From NCBI RefSeq assembly GCF_023278185.1, contig NZ_CP066357.1:124001-188000 (forward strand): a DNA stretch of 64,000 bases, given 5' to 3'. The DNA is from Bradyrhizobium elkanii USDA 76. Lineage in GTDB: Bacteria > Pseudomonadota > Alphaproteobacteria > Rhizobiales > Xanthobacteraceae. The notes under the pieces were generated by a model. That model ran no database searches and was not told the origin of the DNA. It saw only the letters and a list, made by a program, of their open reading frames with translations. Below are positions 25,706 through 34,101 of the stretch, piece by piece. Every line of letters begins with the position of its first letter. Within the stretch, counting starts at the first letter, position 1. Position numbers and translations under genes: made by a program.

Positions 25706-26011
25706 ATGACGAAGAAGAGCCGCCGGACGCATTCTCCGGCATTCAAGGCGAAGGTTGCTTTGGCTGCGGTCAAAGGAGACAAGACACTGGCGGAGCTGGC
25801 GCAACTGTTTGATGTTCATCCGAACCAGATCACGATCTGGAAAAACCAGCTCCTGGAAGGCGCCGCCGGCGTGTTTGGGCATGACAAGACATCGGCCGAG
25901 ACGCCGGTCGATTTGAAGGCGTTACATGCCAAGATCGGCGAGCTGGCGTTGGAAAACGATTTTTTGTCCGGCGCGCTCACCAAGGCGGGCCTGCTGAGCG
26001 CAAAGCGATGA
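25706..26011 (+). CDS. IS3-family OrfA
   Basis: 101 residues from ATG 25706 (MTKKSRRTHSPAFKAKVALA) with HTH (LAQLFDVHPNQITIWKNQLL) and a short coiled coil (DLKALHAKIGELALENDFLS). Overlaps orfB by ATGA, so slippage or coupled translation is possible. Binds the IS ends. Intact. Confidence 0.9.
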   Translation: MTKKSRRTHSPAFKAKVALAAVKGDKTLAELAQLFDVHPNQITIWKNQLLEGAAGVFGHDKTSAETPVDLKALHAKIGELALENDFLSGALTKAGLLSAKR

Positions 26012-26835
26012 TCGACCGCGGTCATGATCTTTCTATCGTGCGCCAGGCGAAGGTCCTGAAGCTGGCTCGCAGCACGGTCTACTATGAACCTCGGCCAGTT
26101 TCGGCCGAGGACCTTGCCTTGATGCGTCGGCTCGATGAGCTGCATCTCGATTATCCCTTCGCGGGAGCGCGTATGCTGCGATCGTTGCTGCGGCGGGAGG
26201 GGGTATACGCCGGTCGCCGCCACATCGCGACGCTGATGAAGCGCATGGGGATCGAGGCGGTCTATCGTCGCCCGAACACGAGCAAGCCGGCTCCGGGTCA
26301 CAAGATCTACCCGTACCTGTTGCGCGGATTGAAGATCGAGCGGCCCGACCATGCGTGGGCAATGGACATCACCTACATTCCGATGCGGCGTGGCTTCGTC
26401 TATCTCGCGGCGGTCGTCGATGTGTTCAGCCGACGGGTCCTGGCCCATCGCGTCTCGATCACAATGGAGGCGGCCTTCTGCGTCGAAGCGGTCCAGGAGG
26501 CGTTGGCGAAGCACGGCAGGCCCGAGATTTTCAACACGGATCAGGGCAGCCAGTTCACCAGCCTCGAGTTCACCGATGTGCTGCTGGACGCGAAGATCGC
26601 CATCAGCATGGACGGCAAGGGCGCCTGGCGCGACAACGTGTTTGTCGAGCGGCTCTGGCGCACGGTCAAATACGAAGAAGTTTATCTCCGCGCCTACGAC
26701 AGCGTGTCCGAGGCGCGAGCGTCAATTGCCAAGTATCTGGCCTTCTACAATCAGGGACGCCCTCACTCGAGCCTTGACGGGCGCACGCCCGACGAGGCTT
26801 ACTTCGGCACGCAAGCTATGGTGATGGCCGCATGA
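26008..26835 (+). CDS. IS3-family OrfB transposase
   Basis: 275 residues: HTH_21 (YPFAGARMLRSLLRREGVYA) then rve core with Asp in WAMDITYIPM, Asp in FNTDQGSQFTS and Glu in VFVERLWRTVKYEEVYL; ends PHSSLDGRTPDEAYF. All catalytic residues and both IS ends are present, so this copy should be mobile. Confidence 0.93.
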   Translation: MIDRGHDLSIVRQAKVLKLARSTVYYEPRPVSAEDLALMRRLDELHLDYPFAGARMLRSLLRREGVYAGRRHIATLMKRMGIEAVYRRPNTSKPAPGHKIYPYLLRGLKIERPDHAWAMDITYIPMRRGFVYLAAVVDVFSRRVLAHRVSITMEAAFCVEAVQEALAKHGRPEIFNTDQGSQFTSLEFTDVLLDAKIAISMDGKGAWRDNVFVERLWRTVKYEEVYLRAYDSVSEARASIAKYLAFYNQGRPHSSLDGRTPDEAYFGTQAMVMAA

Positions 26836-26977
26836 CCGTCGCCGACGGTTTTGTCGTCGCTCTGGTCGGGCTACGCCCTCCCGACGCAACGACAAAACCG
26901 TAAAGCCCCGCGTTCAGCATAACCCGGCAGGAATCCACTTAAATCCAGCGGGGCGCTGTCCAAACAACCGGGGCCAG

Positions 26978-27180
26978 CTCTAGCTCCGTTATCGTCGAGC
27001 TCTCGCAATCAAGCGATTCGGAGGAGCTTGCATGTTTCGCGGGATCGTGAGCAGAGATTTCAGACGATCGTGAGTCACGGTGTGAATCTGCGTGGGGTCC
27101 GGACGCCGATCGGCGTCCCAAGTGGTGCCTGATTGACTTCGCGCGTGCGGGGGCAATGTTCGGTGTCGATTCACACTGGA
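26978..27180. other. Intergenic, nothing recognised
   Basis: About 200 bases between IS3 and the relaxase remnant without supported features. Confidence 0.3.
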
Positions 27181-27610
27181 TCCGCCTCAACGTCTCGACC
27201 CGGTTCTCGTCAAAGACACGCAGCCGCTCGAGCTTGGGATCACGTCCCTCGCGCTCTGCCCGGCGCTGGATGACCTTGGCCGCGACGCAGATATGGGTGG
27301 TCGGCAGGACGTCCATCCCGCGCTCGGCCTAGGACCGTCCATCGACACGAATCTCGTGGCCGTTCAGGGCGAGATGCTGATTCTGCAGGTCGAGCCAAGC
27401 GTTGCGCTGCTCGAGGAACTCCTGCTTGGCGCCGGCCCCAAGCCGGTAGGCGATCTTGCCGGATTTCATGCGCAGCGGCTGCCCCGTCTTCACTGATGAC
27501 CAGGACCCGCTTTGGCCCGAATCCGTCCGAGAGGCCGCAGCGTCGTCATGAGGTGGACATGCGGATTGCCCGGCTTATTGTGATAGACTCAGTCCGCGAC
27601 CTGCCACGCG
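27180..27610 (-). pseudogene. MobA/TraA-type relaxase remnant
   Basis: On the minus strand HNKPGNPHVHLMTTLRPL carries the HxH-type metal motif of MobA/MobL relaxases (normally NPHAHLM). It is followed in shifting frames by FGPKRVLV, then QIAYRLGAGAKQEFLEQR-like text, and MDVLPTTHICVAAKVIQRRA with the conserved THICVA core. Several frameshifts and a stop make it non-functional; the N-terminal tyrosine region is missing. It suggests that an older plasmid- or ICE-type transfer region was present. Confidence 0.65.
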
Positions 27611-27713
27611 ACAGCACCCGCTCGACCACGAACTGGAATGTTCAGGAGGAGGCAACAATGGCATTTTCCCTTATCGAGAGTATCGCAACGAGGTACCTTG
27701 CTTGATTGTCAGT

Positions 27714-27851
27714 TTAGAACGCTCTCCGCTTAGGCGTTTGTGTCGGACGAACGAAGTTGCGGCTGCGCGGGCGGCGGGAGAGCCATGCGCTGACGGTGTA
27801 AATTGTGCCGAAGACAGCGAAAGCGATCGACAGCAAAAAGAAGAATAGCAT
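27714..27851 (-). CDS. 45-residue single-span membrane peptide
   Basis: ATG 27851 preceded by AAGGGG with good spacing opens 45 codons. Residues 1-22 (MLFFFLLSIAFAVFGTIYTV) are one hydrophobic helix, followed by a strongly basic tail (SRRPRSRNFVRPTQTPKRR), a positive-inside pattern. No family recognised. It lies between a relaxase relic and IS110 debris with no partner gene. Confidence 0.45.
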   Translation of the reverse strand: MLFFFLLSIAFAVFGTIYTVSAWLSRRPRSRNFVRPTQTPKRRAF

Positions 27852-27949
27852 CGTTTGAACCCCTTAGTTGTTGAAGGTTGGTCTGGCTGCATGTGTGGAC
27901 CGACGCGCGTTGTAAGCCCAGAGGCCAATCTCCATACGACGTGACGTAA

Positions 27950-28066
27950 CGTCAGGTTCAAGCGCCGGGCGAGGGAAATGACGTCCTGGCGGTTCGTCTT
28001 CACCTGATCGCCCGACTTCCTTGGAATCAGCGATGGCGCGTCGCTGGCGATCTGATGACGAGCCAC
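27950..28066 (-). pseudogene. IS110-family transposase scrap
   Basis: Minus-strand SLIPRKSGDQVKTNRQDVIS matches the conserved SLIPRKPGDRVKTNRRDA core of IS110 enzymes; about 40 codons remain. Confidence 0.6.
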
Positions 28067-28345
28067 AGAGCTGGCCCAGCCCTATGCGGCGATTTGCTGA
28101 CCTTTGAGGTTTGCGCTCTGGATGGGAGCTTCCGCTGGCATTTTGATGCCAGTCGATGGCGCCGGAGCAGATCGACCGCATGACGCAGCATTTGCAAACT
28201 TTGTTACGTGGTGTGATGGCCGATGCGGGGCAGCCGGTCGGCCGCATCGACGCAGGCATGCTTTCGAAGGCAGCCGAGCATCATCCGCCTCGGAAACTTC
28301 GCGCACCGAAGTTCAGTTCTTCAGCTCCGGCGGCAACCGATTCCA
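28067..28345. other. No recognisable gene
   Basis: Short open frames only; one on the plus strand from 28156 (MAPEQIDRMTQHLQTLLRGV) looks protein-like but has no identifiable family and soon runs into the Rieske fragment. Confidence 0.3.
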
Positions 28346-28768
28346 TCATCGCACGTACGCGCTCGTTACCCATGCGCACGAGGGAACATCAGGGATATCG
28401 CTCAAGGGCTCGTCAACGGCAACCCATACACAGCCGTATCGCGTCTTGGCACGGAATGAACGCGCCTTCGCGTCGGGGATCGGCTGCTCGAATGGAAATT
28501 GCGGGATCATCAACAGCTCGTCGTCGCGATCATATTCCCAGCCGTGATAACCGCAGACGATATTGCCGTTGTTGCACCAGCCCTTCGACAGCTTTGCGGT
28601 GCGATGGCAGCAACGATCTTCGAGCGCGGCGGGCTCGCCGTTGGCATCGAGGAACAGGACGATCGGCTCGCCGAGCAATGTGAACGGCTTCGGCCCGTCC
28701 TTGAGATGATCGACCGGCATCAGCGCATACCAGAACCGGCGCAACACGGGCTGCTTGGTGCTCAACAT
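28346..28768 (-). pseudogene. Rieske oxygenase, N-terminal domain only
   Basis: 140 residues containing a complete Rieske [2Fe-2S] domain: CCHRTAKLSKGWC...CGYHGWEYD gives the Cys-His / Cys-His ligand pairs. PVLRRFWYALMPVDHL is the usual start of large-subunit aromatic ring-hydroxylating or demethylating oxygenases. The mononuclear-iron catalytic domain (about 200 residues more) is absent, the C-terminus changing to unrelated sequence after LSDIPDV. It could still fold as an electron-transfer domain but not catalyse the oxygenase reaction. Confidence 0.8.
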
Positions 28769-28785
28769 GATGGTGTTCCCCCGAG

Positions 28786-29370
28786 CTTAGGCGGCCAGGC
28801 GCGTGACTACGCGCGCGGCATCGGCTTTGATCGTCTGCAGATCGAGCCCCGGAATGGCCCCGTCCTCGACGACGATCCGTCCGCCGACCAGGAGATAGCG
28901 GAGTTTGGGCGAGCCGCCGCAGGTCGCCGGCGCAATCAAGGGGTCGTGCATGCCGAAGTGCCAGGGCTCATCAAGACTAAAGATGCGATGTCGGCCTGTT
29001 GCCCGGGCGCCAGCGTGCCGACATGGGGCACGCCGAGCACGCGGGCACCGCCCGCGGTCGCCCAGCGGACGACATCCTCGGCCGTCACGACACCCGCACC
29101 CTTCACTGCGCGGTGGGTGTGCCAGGCGCTGTGCATTTCGCAGAGCATATCCGGCGCTTCATTGGAGGCTGCTCCGTCAACACCGAGCGAGACGGCACCA
29201 CCGAGGCGCGCCATCGCGTCGGCGGGCGCGACGCCGGAGCCGAGGCGTCAGTTGGATTGCAGTCAATGCGCCATCCCGGTACCGGTGCTTGCGAGAATGT
29301 GCACCTCCTTCTCGTCGAGATGGACCAGATGCGCAAACCGACGGCGGCCCACTTCAATCGAACTGTCTAC
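28786..29370 (-). pseudogene. Amidohydrolase (cytosine/8-oxoguanine deaminase-like), C-terminal part, frameshifted
   Basis: Pieces in different frames: FAHLVHLDEKEVHILASTGT, then RLGSGVAPADAMARLGGAV, SLGVDGAASNEAPDMLCEM, VLGVPHVGTLAPGQQADIAS and finally LRYLLVGGRIVVEDGAIPGL to a TAA at 28786. This is the second half of an AtzA/SsnA-like metal-dependent hydrolase; the metal-site Asp lies in LGVDGAAS. Frameshifts near 28970 and 29245-29270, and the N-terminal half is missing. It reads towards the Rieske fragment, so both may once have been one catabolic operon. Confidence 0.75.
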
Positions 29371-29625
29371 GAGCGGCTGAAGCCCAGTGAGTCCTACGTC
29401 ATCGTGGCCGACGCCGCCGCCGTCGGGGCGGGCACGAGCGACGCCCAGTCTTTGCATCGGATTGAGTCTGCATCCGTTCGCGAGGAGGTGGAGGCGGCCG
29501 GCTTCGTACTGGACGCGGAAAGCACCATGCTCGCGAACAAGGACGATCCGCACTCGATCAAGGTGCTCGATCCCTCGACGAAGGGCGAGACCGATCGCTT
29601 TGCCTATCGGTTCGTGAAGCCCTGA
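29350..29625 (+). pseudogene. C-terminal fragment of a SAM-dependent methyltransferase (COG4798-like)
   Basis: NRTVYERLKPSESYVIVADA, SDAQSLHRIESASVREEVEA, AGFVLDAESTMLANKDDPHS and a proper stop. This resembles the last third of the COG4798 predicted methyltransferases. The SAM-binding N-terminus is gone; the fragment abuts the amidohydrolase relic at about 29350-29370, a fusion point of two unrelated genes. Confidence 0.6.
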
Positions 29626-29995
29626 AAGGTCCCCGGCGCCGATTTCATGTCGACCTCCCCACGGGGGCAAACAAGCCCCTCGAAGACATCGACGCAACTC
29701 TGCTTGCCGCCCGAAGTCGGCTTTGGATGGACTCGTCTGGTAGGTCCGCGCGACAATGGCGGCGAGGCCCCTGAAGTTTCATAATGACGGCCTCGCATGC
29801 TCTCAGACCTTGTACGCATTGAATCTTCGTCCCTGCCACTCGCGTCACAATCACATATGGGGCGGGGGAATGCCGGTCCAGCTGACGTTGAATACAGACA
29901 ACGGTCAGCAGAAGTCAGTGCGGTCGGGCGGGGACAGGATTTAAGCTTCTATGAACCGAAGGGACTAAAGCGTTCCCACGGCCCCGTCGCCGGCT
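29626..29995. other. Intergenic boundary between mosaic and transfer region
   Basis: About 370 bases without a supported gene; a 46-codon plus-strand frame at 29648 has no ribosome site. Confidence 0.4.
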
Positions 29996-31174
29996 TCAGC
30001 GTTCTCGTTCCTGAATTCTAACACGCTCGCTATTCTGGTTATGGTGAGCGTCACCTTTTTCGCGTCCGGATCGGTCTTGGTCTTGAGCGGGTTCGAAGAT
30101 TGACGCTCGATGAAACGAACGCCCCTGCTGTAGATGTTTTGCAATCCGATCTCGGGCCGCTGCGACGATGCTATGACGGGCGCGCTTATCATCGGGAAAT
30201 GCCCGTTCTAAAGCTTTCTCAATGACTACGAGTTGTGATTGCGCTGCGGCGAGGTCGGGATCACGTGCGGCTGTCTTTCGATCTGCCGCACGGAATTTCT
30301 CTGCCGTCACCCGCCAACGGTTGCGCGGCACCTGCCGTCGTTCGATACGCGCACTCCCGCTCGCGGCGTCTATGACTTTGATGTCTTTGGCGACGCGGTC
30401 GACACCATCCCTGCGCACCTGGATGCGATCGCCGGGTCTTGCCCTGCTATCGGCGGTTGCCTGTTCCAGCCCGACGCCCCACACTTGATGTTGCCGACCG
30501 TTGTCAAGCTCGATGACTAGGTAGGCGGATGTCTCGGCATCGTCACGATTGCGATAGGGTGCCCGGCTGACCTCGATCAATTGTCCTGAGACACCTCTGT
30601 CGTAGTCAAGTCGCTCCCCGCGCCGGTCTTTGTCAGAACCCGAACGAACCTCCACCTCGTGCGTATGTCGATGTGTTCGGTCCAAGGCTTCCTGCCGATC
30701 GGAGAGTGCCTGCCGATCGAGAACAGTCGGCTGATAACCCTGGACTTCGATACCGCGCGCGCCGGCTTCAAGCCAGGCCTCGCGCCGGAATTCCACGGAG
30801 CCGCGGACGTGGAGAGCGTCCCACTGTCGATGTTGCGCTACATTGACCATGTCGCGGATGACCTCGGCGGCGGCCAGCCGCGTGACCAGCCGATCTTCTG
30901 TGACCTTGAATGCGAGATACTCGCCCCGTTCATCCGCGTACAACCGCGCTTCGCCGTGCGGCCCTTCTTTGCCGGACTCGTTGGCCACTACATAGTATTT
31001 GCGGCGGATACGATCAGGCAATGGGTTGTGCTGGACCGTCGCAGCGTCTGGCTTGTCGCTCGGCGCTGAGTTGGCTGCTGAGTCCTCCCCTCCCCGGTCC
31101 GCGTCGGGACCGCGCCCCGTGCGATGTTGCCGGCTAAGGCTGAAGTCCCAGCTTTCGTCACGCGTGTCGTTCAT
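29996..31174 (-). CDS. LPD7-domain protein of the conjugation operon
   Basis: A 392-residue soluble, highly charged protein. Residues of about 55-160 (IRRKYYVVANESGKEGPHGE ... RREAWLEAGARGIEVQGYQP) resemble LPD7, a domain usually found at the C-terminus of large relaxases and polyvalent proteins. The remainder is Arg/Asp/Gln rich and mostly helical. Start ATG 31174 overlaps the end of virD4, so it is the last gene of the operon. Here the domain stands alone without the relaxase catalytic part, so it may act with a relaxase encoded elsewhere, in relaxosome assembly or as a translocated accessory protein. Confidence 0.65.
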   Translation of the reverse strand: MNDTRDESWDFSLSRQHRTGRGPDADRGGEDSAANSAPSDKPDAATVQHNPLPDRIRRKYYVVANESGKEGPHGEARLYADERGEYLAFKVTEDRLVTRLAAAEVIRDMVNVAQHRQWDALHVRGSVEFRREAWLEAGARGIEVQGYQPTVLDRQALSDRQEALDRTHRHTHEVEVRSGSDKDRRGERLDYDRGVSGQLIEVSRAPYRNRDDAETSAYLVIELDNGRQHQVWGVGLEQATADSRARPGDRIQVRRDGVDRVAKDIKVIDAASGSARIERRQVPRNRWRVTAEKFRAADRKTAARDPDLAAAQSQLVVIEKALERAFPDDKRARHSIVAAARDRIAKHLQQGRSFHRASIFEPAQDQDRSGREKGDAHHNQNSERVRIQERER

Positions 31175-33104
31175 GCTGCGGCTCGTTTTTCTTGCGGCCG
31201 GACCGTCGCGCCGGCGGGATGGTCTGGGCATCGATGTAGTTCAGGGTCCAGGCCTTCATGTCGTCTTCGGAGAGACCTTCGAGGTCGACATTCACGTCAC
31301 CAAAGTCGAAGGAGGCATTGTCGGGAATCGTGGAGGGGTCGGCCACATCGTCGTCGGTCATGGGCCGAGCCCGGAATACGGCGCGAAGCTCGGCAATCTC
31401 GGAGCGCAGCTCCTTGAGTTCGGCGTCGAGCAGTGCATTTGAGCGCCCTTTGGGCAATTCCGGGACCGGGGCCGGCAGCAATCGCTGCAGGAACGCCTTG
31501 TCCTCGTAATAGATGATCTTGTCGGCAATGATGGGTGGAATACCCGCGCCGAGGATAAAGGCCTTGGATTTCGGAAGAAGTTTCAGCTCTTGCGGCAGCA
31601 TCAGGGCGCGACGATGCTCGGAGACTGTCTCGCTGGTCGAGCGCATCGCAAGCCCCTTAGGTCCACTGCGGCTGTGCGCTTTCACGGTGTCGTAGCCGAT
31701 ACGCTCCGAGAGTTCATTCGCCACGTCTTGCTCTTTCGGGGCAAACACGACCTCGACGGCGTGGTTGGTCATGAAGTTGCGGGCCGCGTCAATCCCGTAG
31801 ATGGCCCGCAACTGCGCCGGGCTCTGGATTACGGTGAGAAGGCGGATGCCGTATCCGGCGATGAAGGCGACCGATTTTGCCAGCACGCTGACATTGCCCA
31901 GCGCCGGGAATTCGTCCAGCAATAGCAGTACCTTGCGATTGAGTTTGGGGTTTTGTTCGGGTAGTTCGCGGGTATTGAGATCGACCACCTGCTGAAAAAA
32001 CAGGTTTAGGAGCGGCGCCATGCGGTCGAGATTATCGGGCGTCACCCCGAGATAGATCGACATGGGCCGCCGTCTCAGCTGCCGCAGGTCAAAATCATTA
32101 GTCGAGGTTGCGGCGTCGATGCGGGGATTGAGCCAGAGACCGAGCCGAGCCGTCACGGTCTTGCGGACCGAGTTCAAGGTGTTCTCGGAGGCGGCGAGGA
32201 AGTCGTTCAACGCCGTGATACAGTGCCGCGACAGCGGTGAAGGACCCGCCTTGCGGTCGGCGATGATCCTGTCGAAGTGGGCCTTGAGATCCTGTGTGGC
32301 CGATAGCTGACGCAGTGTTTCGCCGATCGTCAATGGCAAACCCGGCGTCTCCGCAACATAGCCGCCAATCGCCACAAAGGCCGAACGAGCCGCCTCGAAC
32401 CAGAACGGGTCGCCGCGGCTCTCGGCAGGAAACAGCATCACGGCAATCCGCTGCAGATCGTCGTAGAGGTCGGCTGGATCGCTGCGCACATAGCCAAGCG
32501 GATTATAGCGCGCGGTGCGACCGTTTTCGTCGAGCGGGTCGAACAAATGGACCTCCTGCCCGTGCGCCGCACGAAAGCCGGCTGAGCGATCCCAGTTCTC
32601 CTTCTTCACATCCAACGCAACAACCGAATCCGGCCAATTGAGCAAGTTTGGAATGACATAGCCAACTCCCTTGCCGGCACGCGTCGGAGCATAGAGGAGG
32701 ACATGTTCCGATCCGCCGAAGCAGAGCATTTTCCCATCTTTGCGGCCGAGCAGCAGACCGTCCTTGGACCGCAGGCCGGCGGCCTTGATCTCGCGCTCGG
32801 AGGCTAAGCTGGCCTTGCCGTGAAGCGGTGGCGGACGATGCCGGAGGATGGCGCCGAGCAGACCAAAGACCACAATCAGACCAGTGAGGGTCGACAGCGT
32901 CAGCCAACGGTCGAAGCGCGGGTCCGCGCCATAACGCGGCCAGCCTGTGGCGATCTCCGACCAGTGAAAGCCGCCATCGTGAAGCCTGAGCCCGAGCAGC
33001 AGAACGTTCGAGGCGACCAGCAGGAAAACTGCGCCAGCGGCAAACGCAAGCGCCGTGCCCTGCACCGCCCTAATGGGCGTGGTCGCGTTTGCGAACGGGG
33101 TCAT
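31158..33104 (-). CDS. virD4: Type IV coupling protein VirD4/TraG
   Basis: 648 residues from ATG 33104. Two N-terminal membrane helices (about 13-37 and 67-87), Walker A APTRAGKG (139-146), Walker B KVLLLLDEFPALG, and the TraG-typical WPDSVVALDVKKENWDRSAG. Hexameric inner-membrane ATPase that brings the relaxase-DNA complex to the secretion channel. The start I chose overlaps virB11 by 35 bases; 35 more residues upstream are open but lack membrane-protein character and lie in the virB11 coding sequence. A C-terminal acidic tail (about 590-640) may bind substrates. Complete. Confidence 0.93.
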   Translation of the reverse strand: MTPFANATTPIRAVQGTALAFAAGAVFLLVASNVLLLGLRLHDGGFHWSEIATGWPRYGADPRFDRWLTLSTLTGLIVVFGLLGAILRHRPPPLHGKASLASEREIKAAGLRSKDGLLLGRKDGKMLCFGGSEHVLLYAPTRAGKGVGYVIPNLLNWPDSVVALDVKKENWDRSAGFRAAHGQEVHLFDPLDENGRTARYNPLGYVRSDPADLYDDLQRIAVMLFPAESRGDPFWFEAARSAFVAIGGYVAETPGLPLTIGETLRQLSATQDLKAHFDRIIADRKAGPSPLSRHCITALNDFLAASENTLNSVRKTVTARLGLWLNPRIDAATSTNDFDLRQLRRRPMSIYLGVTPDNLDRMAPLLNLFFQQVVDLNTRELPEQNPKLNRKVLLLLDEFPALGNVSVLAKSVAFIAGYGIRLLTVIQSPAQLRAIYGIDAARNFMTNHAVEVVFAPKEQDVANELSERIGYDTVKAHSRSGPKGLAMRSTSETVSEHRRALMLPQELKLLPKSKAFILGAGIPPIIADKIIYYEDKAFLQRLLPAPVPELPKGRSNALLDAELKELRSEIAELRAVFRARPMTDDDVADPSTIPDNASFDFGDVNVDLEGLSEDDMKAWTLNYIDAQTIPPARRSGRKKNEPQHERHA

Positions 33105-34101
33105 AGTAGATTTCCGAGATGCGGTAACGGCCGTCGCGCTTCTGCATCTGGACGACGACGTCGACGAGATGCAGCAAGAGCGAGCGGATATCGTCGCGAT
33201 GAAGGTCACGTCCCTCCGCGCTTTCCTTGACCAACAAGGTCATCTGTTCGAAGGCAAGGCGCGCACTATCGGCATGAACTGTCGTGATCGATCCTGGGTG
33301 CCCCGAATTCACATTCCTGAGATAAAAGAAGGCGGTGCCGTCGCGCAGCTCCTGCAGCAGAATGCGGTCAGGCCGCATGCGCAAGGACGATTCCAGCAGT
33401 TCGCGGGGGCCGATCTTGGCCACACCTTGCCCATCCTTGGCATAGAGGAGCCGGACGCAATTCTGATGGGGGATGACGAGCTCGGCGGTGTCTTCAATCG
33501 TGATGAGGCGCTCGTGCGCCGGGATCGCAGCAATCAGTGCCTTGGACAGTGTGGTCTTGCCGGAACCCGTCGCCCCCGAGATCAGGATATTGCGGCGGGT
33601 GCGCACCGCAAGCTTAAGGAACTCGCGCCATTGGCCGGCTTCCTTCAGGGCGAGCAGTCGATGCTCGTCGGCGTCCAGCTCGTCACTCGCGGAGCGGACC
33701 TCATCGAACAACTTTACCCGCTCAAGGGCGTCCAGGTTCATGGTCAATGTCGAGGACTTGCGGATCGTGAGGCTGATCGTGCCCGCGGGGACCGCGGGCG
33801 GCACGACGATCTGGCAGCGCTGCTCGCCGATGAGACTGGTCGAGACCAACGGGTATTCCGGCCCTATATCCTGTCGGGTGTGACTGGCGGCCGCGGTTGC
33901 AAGATGTGAGAGGTAAGTCTGGGTGAGGGCTGCGGCTTCATGCCGGGTCCAACCGTCAGGCCCCTCCACGAAAACCTCGCCTGGACGGTTGACGATGATT
34001 TCAGTGAGAGTGTTGTCGGCGAGGTATGGCGCCAGCGGCTCAAGGTAGCGCGCCAGCACCAACCGTCCGCCATCGTGATTGACCGATGCGCCTGCGCTCA
34101 T
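33070..34101 (-). CDS. virB11: VirB11 secretion ATPase
   Basis: 343 residues: N-terminal domain with NTLTEIIVNRPGEVFVEGPD, Walker A GATGSGKTT (176-184), Asp box (LITIEDTAELV), Walker B-like LLQELRDGTAFF and His box GHPGSITTVHADS. A hexameric cytoplasmic traffic ATPase powering pilus assembly and substrate transfer. The GHPGS...HADS and FYLRNVNSG text match VirB11 rather than TrbB. Overlaps virB10 by ATGA and virD4 at its 3' end. Intact. Confidence 0.95.
   Translation of the reverse strand: MSAGASVNHDGGRLVLARYLEPLAPYLADNTLTEIIVNRPGEVFVEGPDGWTRHEAAALTQTYLSHLATAAASHTRQDIGPEYPLVSTSLIGEQRCQIVVPPAVPAGTISLTIRKSSTLTMNLDALERVKLFDEVRSASDELDADEHRLLALKEAGQWREFLKLAVRTRRNILISGATGSGKTTLSKALIAAIPAHERLITIEDTAELVIPHQNCVRLLYAKDGQGVAKIGPRELLESSLRMRPDRILLQELRDGTAFFYLRNVNSGHPGSITTVHADSARLAFEQMTLLVKESAEGRDLHRDDIRSLLLHLVDVVVQMQKRDGRYRISEIYYDPVRKRDHAH

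Larger units (their letters stand above)
25622..26977 (+). mobile_element. Third IS3-family element, intact
   Basis: Ends CTGGCCCCGCAAATTCGGAC (25622) and the inverse ...CGGGGCCAG (to 26977) form imperfect repeats that continue inward (AGTGGATT...CTGCC on both sides). Contains complete orfA and orfB. Confidence 0.8.

Noticed and set aside
27658..27705. 15-codon frame behind a perfect AGGAGG
   Set aside because: Too short to support; probably the start of a gene lost by rearrangement.
29648..29788. 46-codon plus-strand frame after the methyltransferase fragment
   Set aside because: No ribosome-binding site and no recognisable sequence.
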